Source: Chimonanthus salicifolius (Eukaryota > Streptophyta > Magnoliopsida > Laurales > Calycanthaceae). Taken from it: 64,000 bases of DNA. Shown piece by piece: positions 1-14,100 of the stretch (positions are counted from its first letter, which is position 1; each line of letters starts with the position of its first letter). The position numbers and the translations under genes are program-made. The notes beneath the pieces are model-generated. The model worked only from the letters and a program-made list of their open reading frames with translations. It was not told the DNA's origin and did not search any database. Location of the stretch: the NCBI GenBank assembly GCA_013350335.1, contig CM023540.1, positions 28,933,175 through 28,997,174 on the forward strand, given 5' to 3'.

Positions 1-1034
1 AGATTACATCTTTCTGGCCACATATCCAAGACTAGTACAGGCTTAAATCGATTTTTGCCTACCATAAGAATCCACCAGGTTTGTATTCTTTCATTTATAG
101 AGGGTGCTCATTTCAATAATATGTAGATTCCCCATTTATCATTGATGGAGTAATTTTCTCTGTCATGCTGAAATTACAACTTTCTAACATTTGTTTGATG
201 TACATATGTGGTGTATGATTTTTCCTGGCCGACTTATTGGGCATGGGAAACAACTTTTTTTTTTTCTCTCTTTTTCCTTATAACAAATAGAGAGAAATTA
301 CCGAATGTCGTACGAACAAATATTGGTCAATATTCAACACATTGACTGATACTTTGTCAAATTTTTCACATGCCAATATAAAAAACTTAGTATTACTACT
401 GTATAGACTAAAATTTTGATATTTGAAATTCTTCGATACTTTTGCTTGTCTTACTTGTGGACATTGGAGAGGTGGTGTTGCTTTAAAAGCAGCTTGGGCT
501 GCTGGGTTAGACTTCTAGCCTAAGCTTACACACTTTTTTTGGCAGGCCTGGTCTGGGCTCTTCTGAATGAGAAACTCCATCTTAGAAAATGGGTTAAGAA
601 GAATGAAATGAGTAGAATGGTCTTTAAAATGATTTAGAGGGTCACATGATTGGATGAGATGTATAAAGTATTTTATAAATAGCATTTGTGTAAACTCATA
701 CTCTTATTTTAATATTTTAGCCTTGTGATCTTGATTTGTAAAAATTGAAGCGGTATAAGCCATTCATTTTATATAAATAATTTGATGAGGTAAGATGATT
801 CGATAAACACAAAGTGCTTTATCTATCTTTTCCTTTACTAATCTGACTTAGTTATATGCTCCAATGATATTTTAGAGGTCGTTCTCTTTAACCCATTCTC
901 CATAGAATTAATCCTAATACATTTGTATCCACTAGTGATGATTTACATAGAAATGATCTGTTGTGAATCCGTTTAAAATGATCTGTGGACTTTCAAGGAT
1001 AGCCTTTGGATCGGCTTATTAGGTGAATTTTAAA

Positions 1035-1198
1035 AGTAAAATGACACCACTTTGTCCATACAATTTTTGTAAACTAGTTCAAAACATATATTTCTTTAAG
1101 TTACATGCTGCAACTTAGTAAAATGACACCACTTTGTCCATACAATTTTTGTAAACTAGTTCAAAACATATATTTCTTTAAGTTACATGCGGCAACTT
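1035..1198. repeat. 82 bp tandem direct duplication
   Basis: Two adjacent copies, 1035-1116 and 1117-1198, each starting agtaaaatgacaccac. They differ at one base near the end (ctgc versus cggc). The near identity points to a recent local duplication. No coding content. Confidence 0.93.
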
Positions 1199-1764
1199 AC
1201 AGTCTCCATTAGAAGGATGAGAAATTATCTGTTGTGAACCAATTCACAATGATTCTATTGTGAACTTTCAATGTCTGTGGATATTGGCTAAATTCAATAA
1301 GTAGAAGTTACCCAATATTGACTCCATCTAAAGGCCTTAATTGATTGACACAATCCACAGTTTTTAATTAATTGGGGGCGACAATCTTAAATTCTGACTA
1401 AAGACAAAATCATCTTGTACCCGAGTTTCAAATGCCAGTCGATCGTTTAAATTTCGGTTGTGATTTTTTTTTGGGTCTAGAGCCTGGTAGTAGGGTAGGA
1501 ATGGGTTGGGCTTAAGTTGTGTCAAGTCTAAGCGTGGTTAGCAAGTGGAAAGCCTGACTGTGGTCCAAGTCGATATCAAGTCTCAAGCCCAATTAAAAGC
1601 CTGAACATGAATATGAGCTCAAATAAGGCCTAGGAACTTGTCATCAATAAGCTCAAGAGCAGTATGATGATATTAGCGTTTTCAGAATCTATTAGGATTA
1701 TAGAATCAAATTAGGTAGAGAAATTTGCCATCAATAAGGCTATCCATCGATGGGCAAGGTATGG

Positions 1765-2180
1765 GAACGATAATCTAGGTATTGAAGGTGAGTTAGTTAA
1801 TGTCATCACTGGCTTCGGGTAGGAAGAATCTCCTGTGGAGATTGGCAAGACTATAAGGGACATCAGGAGGATGTGTAGAGTAGACATGTCCATGTTGAAT
1901 GATTTGTGAATAAGGTCACAGACTTTTTGACAAAAGCTAGAGTGAAACAATGGAGGTCGATTTTCAAAATATTGTAACTTGAGCTTCTAATCGCAGTGTA
2001 TGGAGAAAGGGTTTTACTTCATCAGTGGGCGTATGGAGAATGGATTTTAACTCCGTACTCATGAGTTCATTTTACATTTATATTTTATGTTGTCTGTATA
2101 ACCCTCTTATACGAGGCCTAATTCTTGTAAAATATTTTACTATTCTGATATTAGTGAAATTAATTACTCTCTTTTAAAAA
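1765..2180 (+). mobile_element. Degenerate LINE 3' end (RNase H remnant)
   Basis: A short stretch reads IGKTIRDIRRMCR, like the RNase H C-terminal region of the better preserved LINE at 6715. It is followed by a 3' tail containing a cttatacgaggcc motif of the kind found after that element. Several stops interrupt the frame and no target duplication was found. Confidence 0.35.
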
Positions 2181-3563
2181 ATGAACTCTTGCAGTATTGA
2201 ACCTAACTAAACTTCATAAAAATATAAAATAAGGTGTAGTTATAACCCCGATTTATTGTGTATGTGGGATTATGGATGGGATTATGGATGGTTGCATCTT
2301 TCGCATGGAAATGAATATCACCAAATCTCGTAGGGTCAACCACAAAGTGGGGCAATCACTGAACTACGCCACACGTTTTCTCATTCAATTTCTCATGCTC
2401 ACTTTTTTTTTTCCCAATGCATGAGACCATAGTTTGAATTTGAAAACTTAAAACTTTGAACTGTATTCAATATAACTCAGAGTCTTGGACAAGACTCGGT
2501 ACAATTCATTGACATACTTAACTTAAAGTAACTCAGACCTATTTGCCTAAATTTTTTAATTTTTAAACTATCCATATAACGAAGAGAAGGTTTACCGTTA
2601 ATTTTTGAACCATTATTGATTGTTTGTTTATAAACTCGATTTTCTTCTCACCTCGTATGATTTTCAGTTTTCAGTTTAGCTTTTATTATTATAAAATTTA
2701 TTTCATATTTTAAATATAATTATTTATTGCAAAATTATGATGTGATGCTGACATCACAATTCAGATTTCAGAAGGTGGTCAAATCTAATTACCATAGTAA
2801 AAAACGGTTCAATCGACGGTCTGGTTTTCAAAACATCCCCCTCAAGATTGCATGCGAAAATAACATTTCAATCCCAAGAGTGTAAATCCAGTCGGTGCAT
2901 TGAATATTTTACAAATGAATGGTAGGATGGGAATCAAACGTGCGTCATCAGATGATCCTAATCCATGATCTTGGAGATCCAAAGTTTAATCAGTAATAAG
3001 CACTCCTTGTTTTGCTGTCTCAAATAAAGTATTTCTTGTTTTGACATTGGATTTAATAGATGAATTGGATGGACTCGACCCAAATCTAATCTAAATTCAT
3101 CAGATGATAAGAGTAGCAAATGGGCGTTTCAGAACGTTAGAACTGGCTCCGTGGGGTAAATTTTATAAGGGTTACTCAGGGTCACTCTTCACTCAGGGTT
3201 ACCCAAGGTACTATGAATATCCCTTGTTGAAAAAGATTTTCAAAAGTGAAATGAGGGGTAAAAAGTTGATTTTTACTCCTACCCCTTAGTTATAAAAAAG
3301 GTAATGGGAGGTTACCCTGTTACCCGCATCCAAAGGCAGGTGTCTAAAACAAGATTATTGAACTGATGTGCTGATGTGCTCCGCTAAAATAACCTCATAT
3401 CATCATGATTCAAAAAGAAAAGATCCACCAGTAAACCTTATTCGGCTCGATTCTTAGTGTCATACAAACACACCTTTCAATAACTTCTTTGCAACATGTA
3501 AAATCGCTCATGAGATTGCGCGCCGTCGACTGCATTTCCAAAATCCAAGCTTTCTCCAAATAC

Positions 3564-6500
3564 TCAGGTAGATGGTGGGATTTCCCAATCTCTGGGAACA
3601 GGACCAATGTCGTATATGATCTCTCTATGGCAGGACCAAACAAGCTTTATTGCTTCTGGGGTTCCAATCCCTGCACCCCTGGGGTCACCGGCAGGTCCAA
3701 ACCTGTGATATCATATTTTACATTTCTGAGTTCCTCTCAACTTAATCATGAAATCGATACATGGATTAAAAAGGTAAAACTTACCAGTGGTTTTGAGGAG
3801 CTCCAGTAGTTCGTGCCCTGACTCCAGCATATGTCGTCCCATTCACAGTTCTCCCAAGGGTCTCCTGCAAATCGACAATAGCATAAAGCTGTTGAGTCTT
3901 CTGTACGAGTCCAGTGCATTAGATCTTGACTGCTGAAACCCAAAGGGGTTGGCCCATGGGTATGGGCACAAGACCTCAGGATTGAGGTCTTGGGTTCAAA
4001 TCCTAGCAGGCTTAATGAAAAGTTACTTTTCATGTGGTTATTCCCCATCGAAGAACCTGATGTGTGAGCAGGGAGGTGAACACACACTCCGAAGGATTAA
4101 TCGGGTGAGATGCTTGGACACCTTTAGACATAAAAAAAAAAGATCTTGACTGATGATCTGCAATGGGCTAAAAATGATCTTGGGAATGTTCTTGGTATCA
4201 TCGGTTTCTGAATGTGAGCCAGAAATCATTTGATCAATGACAAGAGCCAGTCTAACCTCGAGTCACATTTTTTTCATTTATGGGGACACCTAAAGTGAGC
4301 AAATAGGTGAATTAGGTCTAGACAATTTTACCTCTATTTATAAATCTAGGAGTTCAAATTTAATGGTTTTATAGAGCTCAGATTAATGCATTTTCTTAGC
4401 TCAAAAATTAAATTATATAAAAGAGGATTGTATATTCATATCCACAGTACATCTACTTGCATACACGATCTGCAGAATATCTGCCAATGTATTATATTAA
4501 ATTATACATTGTATAAAACAACAATCACTCGAGAATTGGATTATATTAGTCCACGTGCACCTTTTGTGGGGTCCACTGGACTCCACATGGATGGGTTGGT
4601 TTCAAATCCCTGCACTTGAATAGAGAGCCTACCGAAATTACCTTGACTGGATCACTAAGGCAATGTTTTCTTAAGACCAAATTCTGGATCACTAAATAAT
4701 TTTCCATTCCCAAGTTGGGGTGGGCTTCCACCTATAAGGGGATAGGAGAGGGGGAGGGGAAAGGGGATGACATGAGACTGCTCTCACAAAAGACCTGTGC
4801 AAACAAGTTCACGGGTATCATTTGTGTCTTTATATAAGAAAGTGGACATATATGCCCTTTTGAAAAAAATATAATGGCAGGAGTACATTATTATAAAAAC
4901 AAAATATATGAAACTGTTACCAACAGAAAATACCAGACAATGGCTGAAATGCAAGTGATTTTTCTAATTAACTCTTACCTGTAGAAACAATGGGTCATTT
5001 GAAACCACAGCTGCTGTCAAATGAGCATGCATCCTCTCACAAGCATCTAATACCATTGGAAGTTGATCTTGCTTGTAACTAGTGAACAATCTAGAACCAA
5101 ACATCACTAATTTAGATTTAAAACAAGAACATCATGTTCAAATGGTAACAGGAGAATAAGGAAAAAGAAATGACAAATACCCTTACTTTTAGAAGTTGCA
5201 ACTTAGTTCAAGCAGTAGCCAAAATAACAATTTGATTTTTTTTAAATTTTTTTACAAATTTTAAATGATCAAAGAATTTTAAGCTTTATCCTAACATAAA
5301 ATGAAGAAAGCAATTTCAACAATGAATATTGCTAACCTTTTTTGTGGGAAATATACAATATTCTGGTCATGATATCATTTTTTCCTCACAATTAAGCTTC
5401 TTTTCAGATTTTCAAATGTTCAACACCGATCTCCATCTTTGGGCTAATTTTCTTTCTTTTTTTTTCAGAAAAAAAGCTCTCAAGTTGTCAATTATTGCAA
5501 TTGCTGACTTTTTAAAATTAATTATAATTAAGTCCTTACCTTGCCAATAAATTAGTGTTATTCGGGAATAGAAAGATGCCTTAATGGGATAAAGGCCTTT
5601 GATGATGATAATGACAACGGATGAAATTGTATTAATGAAAAAACTTAAGGTGAATTTTGTTACAATAGGCACAAAAGATGGGGACCTATACATAGATTCC
5701 CCTTTTGTGGCATGATAACCTGAATTCACAACATTCATGGTCATGATATTGTTTACATCATCAATGTTAGTGGTAAAAAGGTACCATGTAGCCTATGCGT
5801 CCTGCTTAAGAACTTGTTTTCTAAACAATTAAAGTTCCTTATACCATTGTGGTAAAATTTTGGAATAAGTTATCTTCTTGTAAAGGTTAAGGAGTCAAAT
5901 AAGCATCTCAATGGCAAGATTGAATAAGCATCTTTTAACAAATTTACATAAATGAGGTAGTCATGAAGATTATGGAAGTATGTCCTACAAAAATGACCTA
6001 TTTGATGAGAAGTGAGCCCCACTACACAGTTTGATCTGTACCATCAAAACCTATTATATAAACATCTCTCTATTATTCCATCACATGTAAACACCACCAT
6101 AAAAATGGCAAACCTTCATAATAAAGTATTGTCTGTCAATGTCCCTCAGGTCAACAAAAGTAGTGATCCAAAATAATGATATTTTAATTTTAAAATGAAG
6201 TATTTGTACAATGACGATACATGTATTATACCATTAAATAAAAGTACGAGGATTTGTCGCTCTCCAAGTTAATTTCGTTTTGCAAATCAAGGGCTTTTTT
6301 CAAAAAAGAAGGATCCAGTGGAAAGGCTTCATATCATATTAGTGTAGGGCCTTTCCACTAAAAGTAGGGACTACAGTTGCATTGGCTGATAAGAAAGGCC
6401 CAAAATGGATGGTCTAGGACCATCTTTTATCATCCTAATTGAACGTTCGTAGATGTCCATTAACAGCCTGCAAACAGAAGTTCAACAAATTTGCTCAACT

Positions 6501-9500
6501 ATACATTTTGCAAGCTGACAAATGATAATGACAACCCAGACCCAAAAAAAGATCACCGCCAGAAAACAAGACAATGAAGGGGAGCTTAGTGCATGAATGG
6601 TGGGTCTTCCCAACTAACAGCACTTCAATCATAAATTTCATCCCTAGAAATATGTAAAGGCCTTTGCTATATAACATGGTGGGTAAACACCTCTTTATAC
6701 TTACCTAGAATGGTGTGTATAAAGAGAGACCGGGTCCTGCAGGAATAGGTGGGGTGTTGCGCGACAATGGGGGTAGGATGTTTTTAGCTTTTTCTGAGCC
6801 CTTAGGCATCATGGAGTCGAATGAGGCAGAATTGAGAGCAATTAGAAATGCACTTCAGATTTGGTCTAGGTTTGGGAATGGAAAACTCATTGTTGAAGGT
6901 GACTCGACTAATGATATCTCTTGGACTAGTAATAGGAAGTCTCCCCCTTGGAAATTGGTTACTATTTTTTGAGACATTAGAAGGTTGTGTAGGTTGAGGG
7001 ATATCACCTCTCATGCTCCTCGATCGGCGAACAGTATTGCTGATTTTCTAGCAAAAGTGGGAGTACATAAACTTAGACCTGCAATGGCGTTTCTCTAATC
7101 TTGTCTTTATTTGGTGTATGGGGTGATGGGGTTTTCCTTTTTGTATCTTTTCTGTTTTCGATTTTTTTCTCATAGTTCGTAGATGTTTTTGTTTGTATTT
7201 CTTTTGTTTGCCATGTATACTTCTCTTATACGTGGTCTTTCCCTCTTATACATCCTTCTTCATTAATCGAATTCACTCGTTACTGTTGGAAAAAAAAAAA
7301 AAATTACTTACCTGGAATGGTCCAAAGATTTCTTTTGTGACAAGGTCAAAGTTGTTATCCTTAAGTATTTCATCAATTGGTATAAAAACAGCAGTTGGTT
7401 CCATTGCAGCCATAAACTTCTGGAATAGAATGATTATCTAAAGGCTTCCCGCCGAAGAGTAGCCTTGATCCTGGAATCTCCAGCAATTTATTAATATGTT
7501 CAAGCATATCATTAGTTGTAACCTGAAATGAAGGAAAGGAAATACTTAAAATAAAAAATGAATTGATGATTTCACTAATATAAACAGTGAGAATACGTAA
7601 CAAGAAAAATGTGCTATCAGAACAATGCTTTAGTAGAAAATAAATCCAAGAATTGATAACAACCAACCTCACCCTCCCCACCAAGCCCCTTCGAAAAGAA
7701 ATTGGAAAAAAAGCCCCAACCCTCTCTCTCTCTCTCTCCCCCCCCCCCCCCCAAAAAAAAAAAAAACCCGAGAAAAAACCCTTCAAGAAAGATTAAAAAG
7801 GGGCCCAACCCTCTCCTTCGACAGTATCATTTAGTCCTTATCCAACCCCCACCCTCCCCCCTCAAACCCCTTAATAAACCAAAAAAAGAAGAAGAAGAAG
7901 GCCCAACCCTCTCTCTCTCTTTCTCTTTCTTTCCTTCCTTTGACAGCCTCATTTAAAGTTTGCTATATTTCAGTCGAGAACTTAGTAACAGTTTACCTGT
8001 AAAAAAAGTCAAATTGGACCTACAAACTATGCAAAATATAGTATAGTGATTCAATGAGAAAACAAAAGGATGCAAAAAGATACATCAGATAGTAAGGTGA
8101 CTGACCTAATGATTTATGATAGGATCAGATGGAGAACTAGAACTTGTAAAGTCGACACCAAATAGATGCGATTTAGGCTATGATGATGATGATGAATGAG
8201 AAAACTGAGTACCTTCATTGAAGTTGCCAAAATTGAACAACAATTTTGATGAACTGAATGAACTTACCTCAATGAGTTTGGGTATTGTAAATGTATTGAA
8301 TGGCAAACTGCGAATTCAAATGTGAGTCAAATTGCAAACTAGATTAGTACACTTGTCCATGAACATCTCTCATACTCTTGCCCCTTAAAAAATGTCTCCT
8401 TAATACCAATGAGTTATGCACACCTAAAATAGGGGGCTCCAATAAACTTTTGGATATCCATTTTTCAAATTGGAAAAAAAAAAATAGTGAATCATCAAAT
8501 TCATGAAGGCAGTCTTCTTGACATAGAAGCCACTCAACTACTTGTTCGCATAGTTCAATTGTATGAATCATAATTTTGATGGTTCAAAACTATCTTTTTT
8601 AACCATTAATGCAGTTTTTCCAGTCTTTGCACGTTTTTTGGTAAAAGCCACACAAAATGGAAAGTTGGAAATGGAATTGCATTGGGTGAAGCTCCCAGAA
8701 TTTTGGCACCACTTCTTTGAATGGTATTTTAGCACCATTTATTACTGGCAAACATTTATTTTAAAACCACGTGCAAATCACTAAGACTAGGCATAAATCC
8801 AAAACATACTTCCTATTTCGACAAGTAGGATATATGGTCTACACTCTACATGTCCATTAACCCAATCTATATTCATGTTCTTCAACTCTCCATAATCAAT
8901 CATGTCCTCTTTTTACGATATCAAGCCTTTAGACTTCCTTTAATGCATTCATTTCTAATTCTATTTTTGTTGTTACACCAAACATTTATCTTAACATCTG
9001 CATCTCTGTATACCTGTCCTTTCTTCACTACCCAATATTCAGGTCCATATGGCATCGCAAATCTAACTGCTGAATTACGTGGCACTTTTTTTTTGAGAGA
9101 GAAACAAAGTGGAACTTTTTGGTTACACAATACTCCACTAGCTTGTCTACACTTATCACATCCTACTAACTGTCCTCTGTGTGCCTCTCTATTAGTACCT
9201 AAAAACTGAAATTTCTCAATATGTAGAATGAACTCATTTCCAATTTTAGTAAATTTATCCTCCCTACACTCCATATATTGCTTATCCTACTATTTTTTGG
9301 AGTGCTTGCCTAGAAATCATTTTGTCCACATTCCTAGCATCCGTAGATACATGAATAAAAATGGAACAAAAGGGGAAGATTGAACTAGAGGCTTTGTGAA
9401 AGTATTAGCTTAAGCATGGTTCCATTAGCAAGTGTTCTACTTTTAACTAGGATTGTTCTAGAAAGTAAGAAATAAAGGAATATTCCAGTGATCATGAAAG

Positions 9501-11046
9501 ACGCATTACACACTTCTCAAAAAATTACCATGTAAACTAGAAATTTAGGAAAATTGGAATCACAATGTAAGTTATTAGAAATCTTCATGCTCAACAAATT
9601 CAAATTTATGATACGACACGCCAACTGGTACAGCACAAATAGATTTGACTCCTATCCCATATTCTTTATTCTTTAAGAACAAATTGAAGAGAGAGAGAGA
9701 GAGGATGCTGATGAGTGGTAGTAATCGAAAGCAGTTCACTTACTGTAAGAACAGGGCCAATTGTTAAGTCTTCTAGCTTTCTGCTCTTAGCAAGGGATTG
9801 CATTTTAGAAATAAGTTCACTTGAAATCCAGTTCTGCATGAAGTCATAAAAGGTTTATAGGAAAAAAAGTGAGCAAACGATACATGACTTGTTTCTTTTT
9901 TATTTATGAATACATGACATTACCCATTAACACCATCCTCAGAAAATATACAACTGTGCACAAATAACACAAGGAGATATTCGTACTGCCATTACTCCCT
10001 CTTTCTTAAATATTAAAGAATGAGAGGCCAACACTTCTGTTAACAGATCCTTTCATACCCCATCAGGATAGCAGTCAACCTCTTATATGCTCTTTTGGTT
10101 CAGAATAATCATCTAATCCAAAACATCAAAAAGAAGGGGGGGAAAGAAAAGAAAAAACTTCATAGCAGTTCGTTTACCTCATTTGGTCAATCATCAACTT
10201 ATTCATCAAATCAGAAGTCTTCAAGCCAAAAAGAAGAAGAAGAAAGAAAAAGAAGGCCCAAGAAGGATAGGAAACTCAGGATTCCCCTTTGCAAGTTACA
10301 TCCTTAAGGATAAATTGAAAGCTCAGCTCTCTTCAATGCACGTCCACATATATATGGCACCCATAATAGTACATGGACAGAGCTGAAAAAACACCATATG
10401 GCACATATACACATTGCATTGAACTTCATCAACCTAGGAATCTGTCATATTTGCCTTCACTAAAACATGGAGAATGCTAGAAAAATCTTGTTTGCAGGAA
10501 GTAGAATGGGATAAAAATTTTGAATTTAGAATCAGCTGAAGATGCCCTGTGGTGGATCGATGAAAGCGATCGGTTATCGCCGGAATCGAGAAATTTGAAG
10601 AAATCGAACAAGGCTCAGGGACTGTTGGGACTTCCAAATTCCTGAGTGTACAGTTCTAGGAGAAAGGAGATGAGGAGCAGTGAACAGATATCCAAATGAA
10701 GATAATCTCTTGGAATGTAAGAGGTATCGGCCTCAAATTAAAAAGAGGATGCTATAGGTAGGATCTTTAGGAGATACAAGACTACTATTGTGTTCATTCA
10801 GGTGACCAAAAGAGAGGTTATTCCAAGTAGAGATATCAAAGGAATTTGGGGAGCTAGATCAGCCAATTGGAGTTTCAAACCTTGAGCCGGCAATTCAGGT
10901 CTCATCGTCTGGAGACCGGAGGTGTTTGACGCTGTAGAAACAATTATGGGCTCTAGAACACTATCAGTCAAAGGTTATTTGATAGATGAGGTTGATGTTT
11001 TGCTAACTAATGTGAATGGATCGAATATGGGTGATGAGAGGAAGAC

Positions 11047-11102
<56 letters not shown>

Positions 11103-14100
11103 GGGGGGTTGGGTGGGGGGTTGTGTGGGTGCGGCAACTGACCTCATGCATAAATAGAATAGATTGTGCAGAGCATTTCTGGCCACTACATGCATAAGCA
11201 TCCTGATCACAAACCCATGCTACATAATCAACCTGCCATGCAAAAAAAAAGTGTCTATAATTATTCTAACATAAGGGCACAAAACAGGAGCCTAAGAGAT
11301 TGAAGAATGCATGTCATAATTAAAACATAATAAAGGTTGTTTTGGAGAAACCTCTTGAACATCAGGACCAAGGATTTTCCAGTCAAAACCCGCATCTTCC
11401 AATTTAACACGTCCTTTCAGGTCAACAGCCAACTTTTCTGCCACACGTGAACTTCCCGTGAAAAGGGTCATTTGTGGGTTTGCCTGTTAAAATGAATGGA
11501 GAAATCAGCATGTGATCATTTTTTACTTCACTGAATTCCACATATGCATATCTGATAATAGCAAACTTATCAGAAGAAGACTCATTAAAAATTCATAAAG
11601 TCTGGTTGAGATTTATTTTAACCATGTTGGGCTGTTTACTACATGAGCATCTACAAATAAATAATACAAATATTAGATGACAGCAAAGAAGTTGCAGAGC
11701 ATCAGGCATGTGGAGAGCCATCTCAGCTTGTGTGGACAAATTTATGAAAGGTATTAGGTTTAAAGTGGGAACAGGGTTAAGTTCTGGACTGACCTTGGTG
11801 TGACAGTCTCACTCTGGCCTCTCGTTTCCCTCCCTTTACCACATCTCCCAATCACAGTCAGGTTTCATTTCAGATTTCTATTCACTTAATGGTGATCACA
11901 TTGTGTGGGATGTTCTCCTTCGCCGTAATCTTAGAAGCAGATGAGTCCTCCGACCTCCTTCAGATTGTAAGTGCCTGTCAGATCTGAGTCTATGACGAGG
12001 ACTACCTCTTGTGTTGGCCTGAACCCCTGGTAGCTTTTCAGAGAAGTCTTTCTACACTTGGAGCAATGAGATTGATGCAATCGTCCCTGTTAACCGCGCC
12101 ATCTGGACATCCAATGCTCTGCCACGGGCTATTAGTTTCCTCTGAACGGAAGGTTTGGGGAAGATCCTTACATGAGACAATTTACAAAAAAAGAGGAAGA
12201 ACTCTTGCCAATGCTTGCCCCTTTTGTCTTCAAGCCTCGGAATAGACAAATCATCTTTTCTTATTCACTGTCATTTCTCTTCTGCAGTTTGGTATTCCAT
12301 TTTGGATCATTTTGGAGTACACTATGCCTTCTACGCTTGCTCAGTTATCTTATGCATGGGTCATTGAGTCAGTCTCTTTAAAGTAATTCTCTTTATGGCG
12401 CCTTGCGTTCTTTGCTACATGTTGAGGCCCTAGGTAGGAATCCAATAACAGAGTTTTCCGAAATCTTGCAGAACCTTATCAGTCAGTTACCAGCAGGATC
12501 TTCGCCAAAAGCGCTTCGTGGGCCTCCTCTCTTGAGGAATTCAAGAATATTTCCATGTCTGACGTCATGCGAGCCTGGAAAGAATGTACCTAATCTTGCA
12601 TAGTACCTTTTTCCCTTTTCCTGTTTTGGGGGCTTCCTCGAGTGTATTGGGGTGCCAGGTTTTTAGGTTTTTTTTTTTGCTTTGTTTCTCTTGTATTTGT
12701 ACCTCTGGTGCTTCTTTTTATTAATATATTCACCATTTCAAAAAAAAAAAAAAAAAACCAATGATAATAAGGTGCACTTCAGATGGTCTTTGAATGTGGG
12801 GAAAAACAAAAGTGGGAGTTTCCCATTCAAAATTAAAGAAAAGAAAACTCAAGGTGGAAAATTCACAAAGTGGAGAAATTCCACATTCTACCTTGCTCAT
12901 GTTAGTGTTAACCACAACAATGAGAGGTCCTAAAAAGAACTAATATCTTGTTAAGAAAAATACCCAATATCCTCAAACACATCATTGTAACATCTAAGCC
13001 AAAAGGAAACGAATAGATTTTCCATCCAATTTCCAGCCATAAGTGCAGGCACCACAGAAGATATGCATTAGTAGAATTAGTGGCAACATAGAAGAAACAT
13101 CCAAATCACCAAGTATTAATGAACTCATCTAATGTTCTCAGTATGAACTATGAGACCTTAAAAGACTAGAAAAGAAATATCAAACTTGCCTTGAGAAATC
13201 ACCAATTATTGAAAAGATGATTAACTCACTCAGCATCACAGAAGCATAGATAGCAAGCCTTGAAGAAAAAATGTGTTCAGCTACGAAGTTAATCAATAGT
13301 CAGGATCTTGCTCAAGCCTATTGTCCAAATGAATGCTAAAATTCTCAGAGGTGCATTAATCTTCCAAAACGTAGGTTTAAAAGTAAATGCCTCATCAGTG
13401 GAAACAAGATGAGAGATTTAACCAAAATGAGACCTTTGTTGTCTGGTTCCAAAATCTTAGTCTTTAGAATTTCTAGACAAATAGCTTCTAGAGAATTGAA
13501 AGAAGAGAAACAAGTCAATCACCTTCTTCATTTGTTAAATTGCATGGAAAAACTTGTTTAACACAGTAAAGGCACACATGGAGGTCTAACATGACCCATA
13601 CACAAGTACTTCAACCCATTCACTAAAAATGTGCAAAGAAAAGGAATACATTTTTCTCTCTCTTACCGAAGTGTTAGTTGAGAAAACACAAATAAGACCT
13701 AACTGGCTTCCTTATGAAGGTGATCCCTTCGCCATTGAAGAGTAAAACTAATTTATTTGCATTTTTACCATGTAAGATGAATTTGTACACATCATAAAAA
13801 ATTGGAAGAAAGTATCATCACTAGAATAAGCAAAGAGAATCAAATTCTTAGAAAATTAAGACAACAACTAGGAAGTAAACAAAGAGGGAACCCATAAACA
13901 TATTAGTACTTATATGGAATTAATTAAATAGGTATCTTCCTTGAAATGTTTGTTAGGGGGGAGGAATGTACCTCTAGTAAAAGCCTGTTCATTGTTTTCC
14001 CATCACTGTTGATGAAGTCAACGTCCTCCTTGTCCAATCCACAAACATGAAGCAGACGAAGCATTTGCTCCATTACAATGCTTACCTATTATGCACATTG

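Larger units (their letters stand above)
1..3563. other. Gene-poor sequence downstream of P5CDH
   Basis: No convincing gene was found. The stretch holds an 82 bp direct duplication at 1035-1198, a degenerate LINE-like 3' end at about 1765-2180, and AT-rich sequence with no coding signal. In Arabidopsis the P5CDH 3' end overlaps a convergent gene, SRO5. Nothing here resembles SRO5, although any such gene could lie to the left of the window. The P5CDH 3' untranslated region should lie just below 3564. No canonical AATAAA was seen on the minus strand close to the stop. Confidence 0.5.

Noticed and set aside
3489..4087. Open frames on both strands near the left P5CDH exons
   Set aside because: They are out-of-frame or intron-read shadows of exons 15 and 16 and of the SINE at 3933.
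7617..7956. Proline/serine- and glycine-rich open frames
   Set aside because: Pure translation of CT, C and A low-complexity tracts inside P5CDH intron 12.
11041..11197. Open frame with (CV)n and glycine runs
   Set aside because: Product of the TG/G microsatellite overlapping P5CDH exon 11 antisense.
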